DNA of 64,000 nucleotides from contig NZ_JAAEQH010000210.1 of assembly GCF_024231755.1 (NCBI RefSeq), positions 1 to 64,000 on the forward strand, in the 5' to 3' direction. The notes below the pieces were generated by a model, which saw only the letters and a program-made list of their open reading frames with translations, did not search any database and was not told the DNA's origin. Position numbers and translations under genes: made by a program. The stretch comes from Neptuniibacter sp. GTDB taxonomy: Bacteria; Pseudomonadota; Gammaproteobacteria; Pseudomonadales; Balneatricaceae. Each line of letters begins with the position of its first letter. The stretch's first letter is position 1. This document shows positions 25,355-33,480 of this stretch, piece after piece.

Positions 25355-27769
25355 ATGAGAGATCGCCTTTTCCGATTTGTGCTAGATCATCCAGTATGGG
25401 TGATTCTGCTCTCTGTGCTGTTGGTATTTGGTGCTGCATCCGGCGCTAAAAACCTGGTTTTCAAGAGTGATTATCGAGTGTTCTTTGGTGAGGAAAACCC
25501 TCAGCTGACAGCATTCGAATCGATGCAAAAAATCTACAGTAAGAGTGACAACGTCGCTTTTATCATCTCCCCGGATGATGGTGAGGTATTTAAGCCAAGT
25601 ACTTTGGCGGCAATCTATGAGCTGACCAATGAATCCTGGCAGGTGCCCTACTCTACCCGTGTAGATTCCGTTACAAACTTCCAGCATACCTGGTCTGAAG
25701 AAGATGACATGATCGTTGAAGATCTGGTCTTAGACCCGGAAGCAATCAGCGAAGCAGATATGCCTCGCCTGAAGGAGATCGCAGTTAATGAACCACTGAT
25801 GCTGCATAAGCTGATTTCCGAAAAAGGCCACGTTACCGTTGTAAACGTAACGGTTCAGCTACCGGGCGAAAACCCTGTAGTGGAAGTGCCAGAGGTTGTA
25901 TCCAAAGTTCGTGAGATGCGCGACAACTTTGTTGCTGCAAACCCTGATCTGAAAGTTCATCTCTCCGGTATGGTTATGATGAACAACAGCTTTGCCGAAT
26001 CATCCCTAAACGACAATGCAACACTGGTTCCAATCATGTTTGGTGTTGTTATTCTAGGTATGATCCTGCTGCTACGTACTTTCAGCGGTACCTTTGCCAC
26101 TGTAATTATTATCGGTTTCTCTATTGCCGGTACTATGGGCCTGGCAGGCTGGGCAGGATTATTCCTTACCGGACCATCAGCAAGTACGCCGATCATGGTA
26201 CTGACGCTGGCGGTTGCCGACTGTGTTCATATCATGACAACGATGTTCTATGAGATGCGCCATGGCGTGGAAAAACGTAAAGCGATTGAAGACAGCTTGA
26301 AGATCAACTTCCAGCCGATCTTCCTGACCAGCGCGACTACTGCTATCGGCTTCCTGAGTCTGAACTTCTCCGATTCACCACCATTCCACGATCTGGGTAA
26401 CATGGTTGCAGTAGGTGTGATGTTAGCCTTTGTCTTCTCTGTCACTGTATTCCCGGCAATGTTGAGATTACTACCGGTGAAAGTCGCTCAGATCGAAGAA
26501 GGCGAAAGCGATACCATGCACAAGTTGGCTGACTTCGTAGTGAGCAAACGTCGTGTACTGTTCCCGACTATGGCTGTGATTATGGCTGCCATCGTTCTTC
26601 TGGTGCCAATGAACAAACTGAACGATGACTTCGTTAAGTACTTCGATGAGACCGTTCCATTCCGTCAGGCCACCGACTATATGCAGGACAACCTGTCAGG
26701 TATGTCGACCATGGAGATCTCCATCGACAGTGGTGAAGCCAGTGGTATTAACGCACCTAAATTCCTGAAAACAGTAGGTGATCTGAGTGACTGGTTACGC
26801 GCTCAGCCTGAGACAGATCACGTAAACACCCTGAGCGATACGATCAAACGCCTGAACAAGAACATGCACAGTGATGATCCTGCTTACTATAAGCTGCCAA
26901 CGGATCGTGAACTGTCAGCACAGTATCTGCTGCTGTATGAGATGTCTTTGCCGTATGGTCTGGACCTGAACAACCAGTTGAACGTGGATAAATCCTCAAC
27001 CCGTGTTGTTGCAACATTCCAGAATCTGACAAGTACACAGCAGATTGAAATTGAAAGCCGTATCTACAACTGGTTTGCCGAAAATGCTCCACAGTACGAA
27101 GTATCGATCGCCAGTCCAAACCTGATGTTTGCTCATATCGGCCAGCGAAATATCTACAGCATGCTGTTGGGTACAAGTCTTGCACTGATATTGATCTCAA
27201 TTCTGCTTGGCTTTGCTCTACGCTCGGTTAAATTCGGCTTTATCAGCCTGATTCCTAACCTGGCACCAGCAGCGATGGGCTTTGGTGTGTGGTTCCTGAT
27301 TGATGGACAGATCGGCCTGGCACTATCTGTCGTGGCTGGTATGACTCTGGGTATAGTGGTGGATGACACCGTTCACTTCCTGAGCAAATACCTGCATGCA
27401 CGCCGTGACCGCAATAAAGGTACCCATGAGGCAGTACGTTATGCCTTCGGAAGTGTAGGCCGTGCCCTCTGGATCACCACCTTTGTTCTGGTTGCTGGCT
27501 TTATGGTACTGGCGCAGTCCTCCTTCAAACTGAATGCAGATATGGGCCTGTTGACCGGCCTGACTATTCTGATTGCCTTGATTGTGGACTTCCTGTTCCT
27601 GCCGCCACTGCTGATGAAACTGGATAAAAGTAAAGCCACTGAAACAACTGAAGACACTAATTCCAACGACAGCGATACACACTCAAAAGACCGTGAAACA
27701 TCTGCTACAACCGCTGACGGTAAAACTACTGAAGGAGACAATAATGACTCTGTTAACCAACCCGCTTAA
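25355..27769 (+). CDS. RND-superfamily exporter (MMPL type)
   Basis: An 804-residue inner-membrane transporter of the COG1033 (MMPL/Patched-like) group. There is one helix at ~12-32, a large periplasmic domain (~40-220), a five- to six-helix bundle (~222-370), then the same arrangement again (helix ~400, loop, bundle ~605-760). Conserved membrane Asp/His positions are seen in LTLAVADCVHIMTTM and GIVVDDTVHFLSKY, the proton-relay positions of this family. The last ~45 residues are an unusual hydrophilic tail rich in Thr, Ser, Asp and Asn. It likely exports a lipid or hydrophobic molecule with the LolA-like and beta-barrel proteins encoded next. Probably repressed by the upstream TetR protein. 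Confidence 0.9.
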   Translation: MRDRLFRFVLDHPVWVILLSVLLVFGAASGAKNLVFKSDYRVFFGEENPQLTAFESMQKIYSKSDNVAFIISPDDGEVFKPSTLAAIYELTNESWQVPYSTRVDSVTNFQHTWSEEDDMIVEDLVLDPEAISEADMPRLKEIAVNEPLMLHKLISEKGHVTVVNVTVQLPGENPVVEVPEVVSKVREMRDNFVAANPDLKVHLSGMVMMNNSFAESSLNDNATLVPIMFGVVILGMILLLRTFSGTFATVIIIGFSIAGTMGLAGWAGLFLTGPSASTPIMVLTLAVADCVHIMTTMFYEMRHGVEKRKAIEDSLKINFQPIFLTSATTAIGFLSLNFSDSPPFHDLGNMVAVGVMLAFVFSVTVFPAMLRLLPVKVAQIEEGESDTMHKLADFVVSKRRVLFPTMAVIMAAIVLLVPMNKLNDDFVKYFDETVPFRQATDYMQDNLSGMSTMEISIDSGEASGINAPKFLKTVGDLSDWLRAQPETDHVNTLSDTIKRLNKNMHSDDPAYYKLPTDRELSAQYLLLYEMSLPYGLDLNNQLNVDKSSTRVVATFQNLTSTQQIEIESRIYNWFAENAPQYEVSIASPNLMFAHIGQRNIYSMLLGTSLALILISILLGFALRSVKFGFISLIPNLAPAAMGFGVWFLIDGQIGLALSVVAGMTLGIVVDDTVHFLSKYLHARRDRNKGTHEAVRYAFGSVGRALWITTFVLVAGFMVLAQSSFKLNADMGLLTGLTILIALIVDFLFLPPLLMKLDKSKATETTEDTNSNDSDTHSKDRETSATTADGKTTEGDNNDSVNQPA

Positions 27770-28541
27770 ATCGTTCCTGATCGCAGGTCTGATCGCAACA
27801 CCTGCTATTGCTGCAGCCGAAACAGCTGAAGAGAAAGGTCTGCGTATTGCAGAAGAAGCAAAAGCAAGTGATCTGGGCTGGCAGGATATGCAGGCTCAGA
27901 TGAATATGATTCTGCGTAATAAGCAGGGTCAGGAGAGTGTTCGTGAGATCCGCATGAAGTCTCTGGAAATTGATAATGACGGTGATAAGAGCCTGTCAGT
28001 TTTCGATAAACCTCGTGATGTGAAAGGCACAGCATTTTTGAGCTTTTCTCATGCTGTTGGTGCCGATGATCAGTGGCTATACCTACCTGCTCTAAAGCGT
28101 GTGAAGCGTATCGCATCACGTAACAAGTCCGGTCCATTTATGGGTTCAGAGTTTGCCTACGAAGACCTGTCATCTTTCGAGGTAGAAAAGTACACCTACA
28201 AATTCATCAAAGATGAAGCCTGTGAAGGTGGCACCTGCTACGTAGTTGAACAGTACCCTGTCGATAAAAACTCCGGTTATACCCGTCGTGTTGTATGGCT
28301 TGACCAGGCTGAGTATCGCCCGTGGAAGATAGACTTCTATGACCGTAAAAACTCACCATTGAAGACCCTGACTTACCACGAATACAAAGAGTATGAAGGT
28401 AAACACTGGCGCCCGGATATGATGAAGATGGTGAACCACCAGACTGGTAAAAGTACCGACCTGACATATGGTTCCTACACTTTCAAAACCGGTTTGACCG
28501 ATAAAGACTTCAACAAAAACACCCTGAAACGAGCGCGTTAA
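27744..28541 (+). CDS. LolA-like outer-membrane lipoprotein-sorting family protein
   Basis: A 265-residue periplasmic protein with a signal peptide (cleavage near IAAAE, ~22). It belongs to the LolA-like family that accompanies MMPL exporters. Typical segments are WQDMQAQMNMILRNKQGQE, the DVKGTAFLSFSH and DDQWLYLPALKRVKRIAS blocks, and FMGSEFAYEDLSSFE. The half-barrel fold could carry a lipid from the inner-membrane exporter to the outer membrane. I chose ATG 27744 for its GAAGGAG ribosome site; the frame is open further up, but only inside the exporter gene. The start overlaps the exporter stop by 26 bases. Confidence 0.9.
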   Translation: MTLLTNPLKSFLIAGLIATPAIAAAETAEEKGLRIAEEAKASDLGWQDMQAQMNMILRNKQGQESVREIRMKSLEIDNDGDKSLSVFDKPRDVKGTAFLSFSHAVGADDQWLYLPALKRVKRIASRNKSGPFMGSEFAYEDLSSFEVEKYTYKFIKDEACEGGTCYVVEQYPVDKNSGYTRRVVWLDQAEYRPWKIDFYDRKNSPLKTLTYHEYKEYEGKHWRPDMMKMVNHQTGKSTDLTYGSYTFKTGLTDKDFNKNTLKRAR

Positions 28542-28542
28542 G

Positions 28543-29745
28543 ATGGGCAAGAAGCTGACACAGGCTATTCTGGCAGCAGGGCTGATTACAGCCCTGCCTG
28601 CTCAGGCAGAAACCTATTATGAAATGTCCGGAAAGATCAGTGCCGACCTGCGTTATTTTACCCAAGATGCACAGTTCCCCGGTCAGGACTACGATACCAA
28701 CCTATCCTTTGCGGCAGAACCCGAGTTCTACTGGGAATGGAACGACGGTCTAGACAGTATCACCGTCACTCCTTTCTTGCGTTTAGACGAGAACGACAGT
28801 GAACGTACCCATATGGATATCCGCGAACTAAGCTGGGTTCATGTAGCTGATGATTGGGAATTACGCACAGGCCTACGCAAGGTGTTCTGGGGTGTGACTG
28901 AATTTCAGCACCTGGTTGATGTAATCAATCAGACCGATAGCGTTGAAGATTTTGACGGTGAAGACAAACTTGGGCAGCAAATGATCAACCTCTCCCTGGT
29001 TCGAGACTGGGGTATTGTTGACCTTTATCTGTTACCCGGTTTTCGTGAACGAACCTTCGCAGGAGAAGAAGGACGTTTGCGTGCAGGTCTGGTAGTTGAT
29101 ACTGATCGTGCCGAATATGAATCTGGGGCTAAAGAAAATCATATCGATACAGCGATCCGCTGGAGCCATACCATTGGTGATTTTGACCTAGGGGCATATT
29201 GGTTCCACGGTACCAACCGTGATCCGAAGTTACAGGTACAAAATGACAACGGCAATCTGGTGCTTGTTCCCTACTATGAACAGATGGACCAGATCGGCTT
29301 TGATCTACAGGCCACTATCGATAGCTGGCTCTGGAAGTTCGAAACTATCCACCGTGATACCAGCAGCGAAAACTACTGGGCTGCTCAGGCTGGTTTTGAA
29401 TACACCTTCTATGGCATTAATGAAAGCGCAGCAGATATAGGCGTACTGCTGGAATATGGTTGGGATGAACGTGGTAAAGATGCTGATGCCGCGATCCAGA
29501 ACGACCTGTTTATGGGAGCACGAATGACCCTGAATGATGCGGAAAGTACTGAGATGCTGGCAGGTATCAGCCATGATCTGGATTACGATAGCCAAAGCCT
29601 TATCGTAGAAGCCAGCCGCCGTTATGGTGATAACTGGAAGGTCAGCGTTGATGGTCGATTCTTCAGTGCTGATGATCAGGCCGACCTAAGCTACAACATC
29701 AAGCAGGATGATCATCTGCAACTGACCGTTGAACGATACTTCTAA
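28543..29745 (+). CDS. Outer-membrane beta-barrel protein of the exporter operon
   Basis: A 400-residue protein with signal peptide (AQA at ~22). It has the alternating aromatic and polar pattern of an outer-membrane barrel throughout and a C-terminal Phe (LQLTVERYF). It is similar in layout to DUF1302-type proteins found with MMPL exporters. RELSWVHVADDWELRTGLRKVFWGVTEFQHLVDVINQTD is the most family-like stretch. It starts one base after the LolA-like stop, so the three genes form one unit. Its role as surface receptor or exit route for the exported compound is inferred from context. Confidence 0.82.
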   Translation: MGKKLTQAILAAGLITALPAQAETYYEMSGKISADLRYFTQDAQFPGQDYDTNLSFAAEPEFYWEWNDGLDSITVTPFLRLDENDSERTHMDIRELSWVHVADDWELRTGLRKVFWGVTEFQHLVDVINQTDSVEDFDGEDKLGQQMINLSLVRDWGIVDLYLLPGFRERTFAGEEGRLRAGLVVDTDRAEYESGAKENHIDTAIRWSHTIGDFDLGAYWFHGTNRDPKLQVQNDNGNLVLVPYYEQMDQIGFDLQATIDSWLWKFETIHRDTSSENYWAAQAGFEYTFYGINESAADIGVLLEYGWDERGKDADAAIQNDLFMGARMTLNDAESTEMLAGISHDLDYDSQSLIVEASRRYGDNWKVSVDGRFFSADDQADLSYNIKQDDHLQLTVERYF

Positions 29746-29794
29746 TCTTATTTAAGAGACGCTCTTTGAGGTCACTACATATAGGGCCCGAACT

Positions 29795-30553
29795 TTAAGG
29801 TGACGGAGTGGCTACTGGGTTATCCAGTTGCTGCTCCAACTCATCAAGGGCGAGAAGTCTTTCCTGAAGTCGCTGATACTGGGCTGGATCCCATATGATT
29901 TGTCGATTGGTCCGATCAAGTTCATAACGGGCCCCGAGCAAAAAATCCATACCCAATAGCCCATGATTACCGATTGGGGTATTTTGATAATCGATCACAG
30001 CAGAACGTACATTATTGTATTTGTAGGGACCGATTTCGACCTTGGAAAAGGTCGTTTGCTTGATCTCAACAGCTCTGCCATCCGCAACTCTGGCATAACC
30101 ACCTGAACTAAGCTGTGCTCCTAAAGACTTAATTGCATCTGCATGAATGACAGTCGATGAAGCCCCCGTATCGAGAATTAAATTAAGATTCGCCATACGA
30201 GCACCATAAACAACTTTTACCGGCACAGTGATGCGGTTATATTTCAGCTCGACTGGCGTTATAAACCTTCTCATCTGGTCCTGTAAAGACCTTCTCTGGT
30301 GGGTAAGTTTGAGCTTAAGCTGTTTAAGATCCCGCTCCTTTTTCAGTGATTCAAGGTCTTCAGGATCGAGTAGTTCAGCCTGTTCCTTTCTCGTTTGCAG
30401 CTGATCACGGTATTTAGCTGGCACTTTGGACAAGCGATCCACAAATACTTTTTTGCCTCGATCATCAACATACTCGTAAATCCTGGCTTCCGCAGGGGTT
30501 GGAAAGAGTATGACTCCAGAAAGAATGAGACTAACAAATAAAGGTTTGTGCAT
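29795..30553 (-). CDS. Periplasmic retropepsin-like aspartic protease with DUF4124 domain
   Basis: About 252 residues. A signal peptide (TPAEA) is followed by a DUF4124 segment (YEYVDDRGKKVFVDRLSKVPAKYRDQL, ~25-52), a charged coiled stretch, and a single retropepsin domain (~105-245) with the active-site motif LILDTGASSTVIH and the partner strand HGLLGMDFLLG. Such single-domain proteases act as dimers. Start: ATG 30553 gives a normal signal peptide; a TTG three codons upstream is the alternative. It follows a closely similar gene on the same strand (43-base gap), a tandem duplication. Substrate unknown. Confidence 0.85.
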   Translation of the reverse strand: MHKPLFVSLILSGVILFPTPAEARIYEYVDDRGKKVFVDRLSKVPAKYRDQLQTRKEQAELLDPEDLESLKKERDLKQLKLKLTHQRRSLQDQMRRFITPVELKYNRITVPVKVVYGARMANLNLILDTGASSTVIHADAIKSLGAQLSSGGYARVADGRAVEIKQTTFSKVEIGPYKYNNVRSAVIDYQNTPIGNHGLLGMDFLLGARYELDRTNRQIIWDPAQYQRLQERLLALDELEQQLDNPVATPSP

Positions 30554-30596
30554 AGCTAGCAATCCAAGTTAAATCCATTTTAGTTTAGAAAGCTGA

Positions 30597-31442
30597 TTAT
30601 TTTTTAGCACTCGCATTGGCGCCACTTGCTACCGGTTCTATATCTTTTGCCGATGCATTTTCAATCAACTGAATATCGCGGCCTTCCAGATTTTCAGCAT
30701 TCTTTACTTCCTCTTCCACAGCCTTTTGTTTCTCAATCAACTGCTCGATCTCATCTAGCTCTGTCTGCAGGGAAGCATAATGTTCTGGTTCAAAAATCAA
30801 TTTATTAGCTCCGGCATCTTCCTTGAAACGAATGCCTGACACGATTGGTTTTCCTAACACGCCATCAACCCCACCTGGGATCAATGAATCTTCTACCAGA
30901 TAGAAATTTCTGAGGTCATAAGAGTACGGCCCAAACTCGACCTTAGTGATATTCAGAGGGCGAGTTCTCACGACCTGATCAGATAGTTGCAAATGATTTA
31001 ATTTGCCCGGTTTAGCACTGAAAAGAGAAGCTTGGCTTTCCCTTAACAGCAAAGCCGGATAACCCACATCCAATAGAAGATTGAGCGTTCTGAGTATAGT
31101 ACCATCGCGGAATTTTACCTGAACTACAGGCTTGCCTTGAATCTTACGCAGCGGGGCTTCATAGATAGCCATTGCATCAAGAACATCACGCTTGGTTTGG
31201 CGCTGCTCGATAGATACATTATTAATACTTTGCAACAGGTTCTTTTTAGCCTGTTCGTGAGGCGATAAGCTGAAATCAGTCTTGTTTTGGTTCTTTAACT
31301 GATCCCAGTACTTGTGTGGAACTCTGGAGAGGCTATCGACAAAGATTTTTTTTCCAGAGTCATCTACATAATGGTAGATTTCTGCGTGAGAACTTAAACT
31401 CAGTGAGCTGATTAATGCTGCGAGCAGAATGCTTTTTTTCAT
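30597..31442 (-). CDS. Retropepsin-like paralogue with degenerate active site
   Basis: A 281-residue paralogue of the next gene, with signal peptide (SSHA), the same DUF4124 segment (YHYVDDSGKKIFVDSLSRVPHKYWDQL) and the same retropepsin fold. Where the partner has DTGAS, this protein has DVGYP (LNLLLDVGYPALLL, ~123): the Asp remains, but Thr, Ala and Ser are replaced, and GLLGMDF has become GVLGKPI. Activity is doubtful. An extra Lys/Glu-rich and Ala-rich tail (~240-281) is absent from the partner. It may act as a binding or regulatory subunit, for example in a heterodimer with the intact protease (inference). Confidence 0.8.
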   Translation of the reverse strand: MKKSILLAALISSLSLSSHAEIYHYVDDSGKKIFVDSLSRVPHKYWDQLKNQNKTDFSLSPHEQAKKNLLQSINNVSIEQRQTKRDVLDAMAIYEAPLRKIQGKPVVQVKFRDGTILRTLNLLLDVGYPALLLRESQASLFSAKPGKLNHLQLSDQVVRTRPLNITKVEFGPYSYDLRNFYLVEDSLIPGGVDGVLGKPIVSGIRFKEDAGANKLIFEPEHYASLQTELDEIEQLIEKQKAVEEEVKNAENLEGRDIQLIENASAKDIEPVASGANASAKK

Positions 31443-31519
31443 AATCGATACTCTGGCTCATCCTTGGGTATTTAGATTGTGACCAAGTTTAAGTGTAGAT
31501 CCTAAATCAGGACTCTTCA

Positions 31520-31630
31520 TCAAGAGAAGAAACCGCTTAGCCCATTCAACATAAATAGTACAACCACAGCCATAAACACTAGCGCTAAGCGTAATACCAT
31601 ACAACGGGTACAAGTTTTTTTCTTCGGCAT
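31520..31630 (-). CDS. Small membrane protein coupled to yciH
   Basis: A 36-residue frame starting with ATG at 31630, one base after the yciH stop (TGA-T-ATG). Translation: a basic start MPKKKTCTRC, then one hydrophobic helix (~11-29; VLRLALVFMAVVVLFML), then NGLSGFFS. The CxxC pair sits just before the membrane segment. The near-zero spacing to yciH suggests translation by re-initiation. I do not know a named family. Confidence rests on the coupling and the membrane-protein composition. Confidence 0.6.
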   Translation of the reverse strand: MPKKKTCTRCMVLRLALVFMAVVVLFMLNGLSGFFS

Positions 31631-31631
31631 A

Positions 31632-32006
31632 TCAACCGCCTGCCAGTTTTACAGTAAAGCCCTCTTTCTCAAGAACGGCTTTCAGTTTTTCCCGGTGATC
31701 ACCTTGGATTTCAACAATACCTTCTTTAAGTGCTCCGCCGGTGCCACAGGTTTTCTTCAGTTTCTTAGCCAACACCTTCAATTCTTTCTCAGGCAAAGGA
31801 ATCCCGCTAATCGTGGTAACACCTTTACCCTTGCGCCCTGAGGTTTCACGGCGAATTCTTACTACACCATCGAGAGAATCAAGACGTTGCTGATCACTTA
31901 GCTCATCACAAACACAAGCATCAACTGCTTCACCACAGCCTGGGCAAAGCTGCCCTTTTTCCGTTGAATAAACCAGACCGCTTAATTGATCTTTTAAAGA
32001 AGCCAC
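31632..32006 (-). CDS. yciH: SUI1/eIF1-like translation factor YciH
   Basis: A 124-residue protein. The C-terminal SUI1 fold (~45-122) shows RRETSGRKGKGVTTISGIPL, LKKTCGTGGALKEG and EIQGDHREKLKAVL, the standard YciH signatures. The N-terminal 35 residues carry CPGC and CVC cysteines that may bind zinc. YciH is a bacterial homologue of eIF1 that inhibits initiation at poor start sites under stress. The start is GTG; no close ATG fits. A 36-codon membrane-protein frame follows one base after the stop. Confidence 0.92.
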   Translation of the reverse strand: MASLKDQLSGLVYSTEKGQLCPGCGEAVDACVCDELSDQQRLDSLDGVVRIRRETSGRKGKGVTTISGIPLPEKELKVLAKKLKKTCGTGGALKEGIVEIQGDHREKLKAVLEKEGFTVKLAGG

Positions 32007-32070
32007 GAATACAACCCTAATCTAAATTGGCAAAAGGCTATTATAGAGTAGTTCGGGCTGCTGATGGGAA

Positions 32071-33390
32071 CTAGCTTAAACCACCAATCTGACGCGCAAG
32101 ATACGCAGCATAGTTATCCGTCATACCGCTAATAAAATCTAAGGCACGCATATAAGCTTTATAGAGGGGCAATTCGGGTCTTGGAGCATGGATACCCATT
32201 AGGCTGATAATCCTTTCGCTACGGTAACTTAACCCTTCCCCTTTCAGGTGATGGTTATCATATACTGCATGGCAGAACGCCTCTAATAGCACACCCAAAG
32301 TGGTGTAGGCCCCGACTTCCAACTCAGTTTTACGAGTATCGGGAAATACCCTTTCACGTGCTAACTTTTTCGCCTCACGCAATCCATCACGTACACCTGG
32401 ATCACCGTCACTTAATAGTTCACCGGAGTACTCTCCTTGCATGATCAGGTGTTGATTATCCATATAGGCTTGAACAGCTGAGCCCACCATATGTTCCATA
32501 GCTTTACCACGAAGTGCAGAGATCTTACGACGTGCAGAAGCTTGGGAAGTAAAAATATCATCTTCAAATGAGGTGTCACCACAAAGCTTTAGCAGAATCG
32601 GTTTAATCTCTTCAAAGCTAAGAATATTTAGCTCGATAGCATCTTCCAGATCAAGAATGGCATAACAGATATCATCCGCTGCTTCCATCAGGTAGGTAAG
32701 TGGGTGGCGACACCAACGATTCTCACCTTTAGGCACTAGCCCAAGCTCACGGCCAAGCTTATTAAGGATCTCCAGCTCAGTCTGGTACGCACTGAACTTG
32801 CCTTTCTTTCCGGCAAATTCAGCGCTCCATGGATATTTTAATAACGCCCCAAGTGTTGGATAAGTTAGACGAAGGCCACCATCAAATAGATGGTTTTCAA
32901 TTCGGGTAACCACTCTGAAACCTTGCGCGTTACCTTCGAAGGTCATCAGATCCAGGCGTTGTTCATCGGTCAGACCTTTCAAAAGTTTGCTGTCAGACTG
33001 GCGTTTAAACCAATCACGGATCGCATATTCACCTGCATGCCCAAACGGTGGGTTACCAATATCATGTGCTAGACAAGCTGACTGGACGATCATGCCGATA
33101 TCGTATGAGGTTGCCCAATCAGGTAGTTGGTCCTGAATCTGTTCACCAACTCGAATTCCCAGGCTTCGCCCCAAACTACCAACCTCAATGGAGTGAGTAA
33201 GACGGGTATGGATATGATCATTGAGGGACATGGGGTGAACTTGTGTTTTTCGACCCAAGCGCCGAAAGGCACTGGAAAAGATTATTCGATCCTGATCCTT
33301 GTGGAAATGACTACGACCTATCTCATCTTCGGTAACTTCCGCATGTCCATAGCGTTTTGTAGTCAACAAACGTTGCCACTGCATTTCCAT
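32071..33390 (-). CDS. dgt: dGTPase-like dNTP triphosphohydrolase
   Basis: A 439-residue HD-domain enzyme that splits dNTPs to nucleoside and triphosphate. Motifs: RLTHSIEVGSLGRSLG (~63-78), then the metal-site HD in CLAHDIGNPPFGHAGE (~107-122), NAQGFRVVTRIE, and the later EAADDICYAILDLEDA. The final Asp of the HD site is in this last segment. Shorter than E. coli Dgt (505), matching the deoxyguanosinetriphosphate triphosphohydrolase-like group. Start ATG 33390 has GGAG eight bases upstream; a second ATG two codons on is less well placed. Confidence 0.92.
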   Translation of the reverse strand: MEMQWQRLLTTKRYGHAEVTEDEIGRSHFHKDQDRIIFSSAFRRLGRKTQVHPMSLNDHIHTRLTHSIEVGSLGRSLGIRVGEQIQDQLPDWATSYDIGMIVQSACLAHDIGNPPFGHAGEYAIRDWFKRQSDSKLLKGLTDEQRLDLMTFEGNAQGFRVVTRIENHLFDGGLRLTYPTLGALLKYPWSAEFAGKKGKFSAYQTELEILNKLGRELGLVPKGENRWCRHPLTYLMEAADDICYAILDLEDAIELNILSFEEIKPILLKLCGDTSFEDDIFTSQASARRKISALRGKAMEHMVGSAVQAYMDNQHLIMQGEYSGELLSDGDPGVRDGLREAKKLARERVFPDTRKTELEVGAYTTLGVLLEAFCHAVYDNHHLKGEGLSYRSERIISLMGIHAPRPELPLYKAYMRALDFISGMTDNYAAYLARQIGGLS

Positions 33391-33480
33391 TCAGATCACT
33401 CCAATAATTTCCTGAATATGAGTATTTTTTAATCGGCAAAAAGCCTAGCTTCTGAAGCAAAAAGTCATTTCAGAAGACAA

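Noticed and set aside
27693-27743. An upstream in-frame start for the LolA-like gene at 27693
   Set aside because: It lies inside the exporter gene without a ribosome site and would spoil the signal peptide; ATG 27744 has GAAGGAG.
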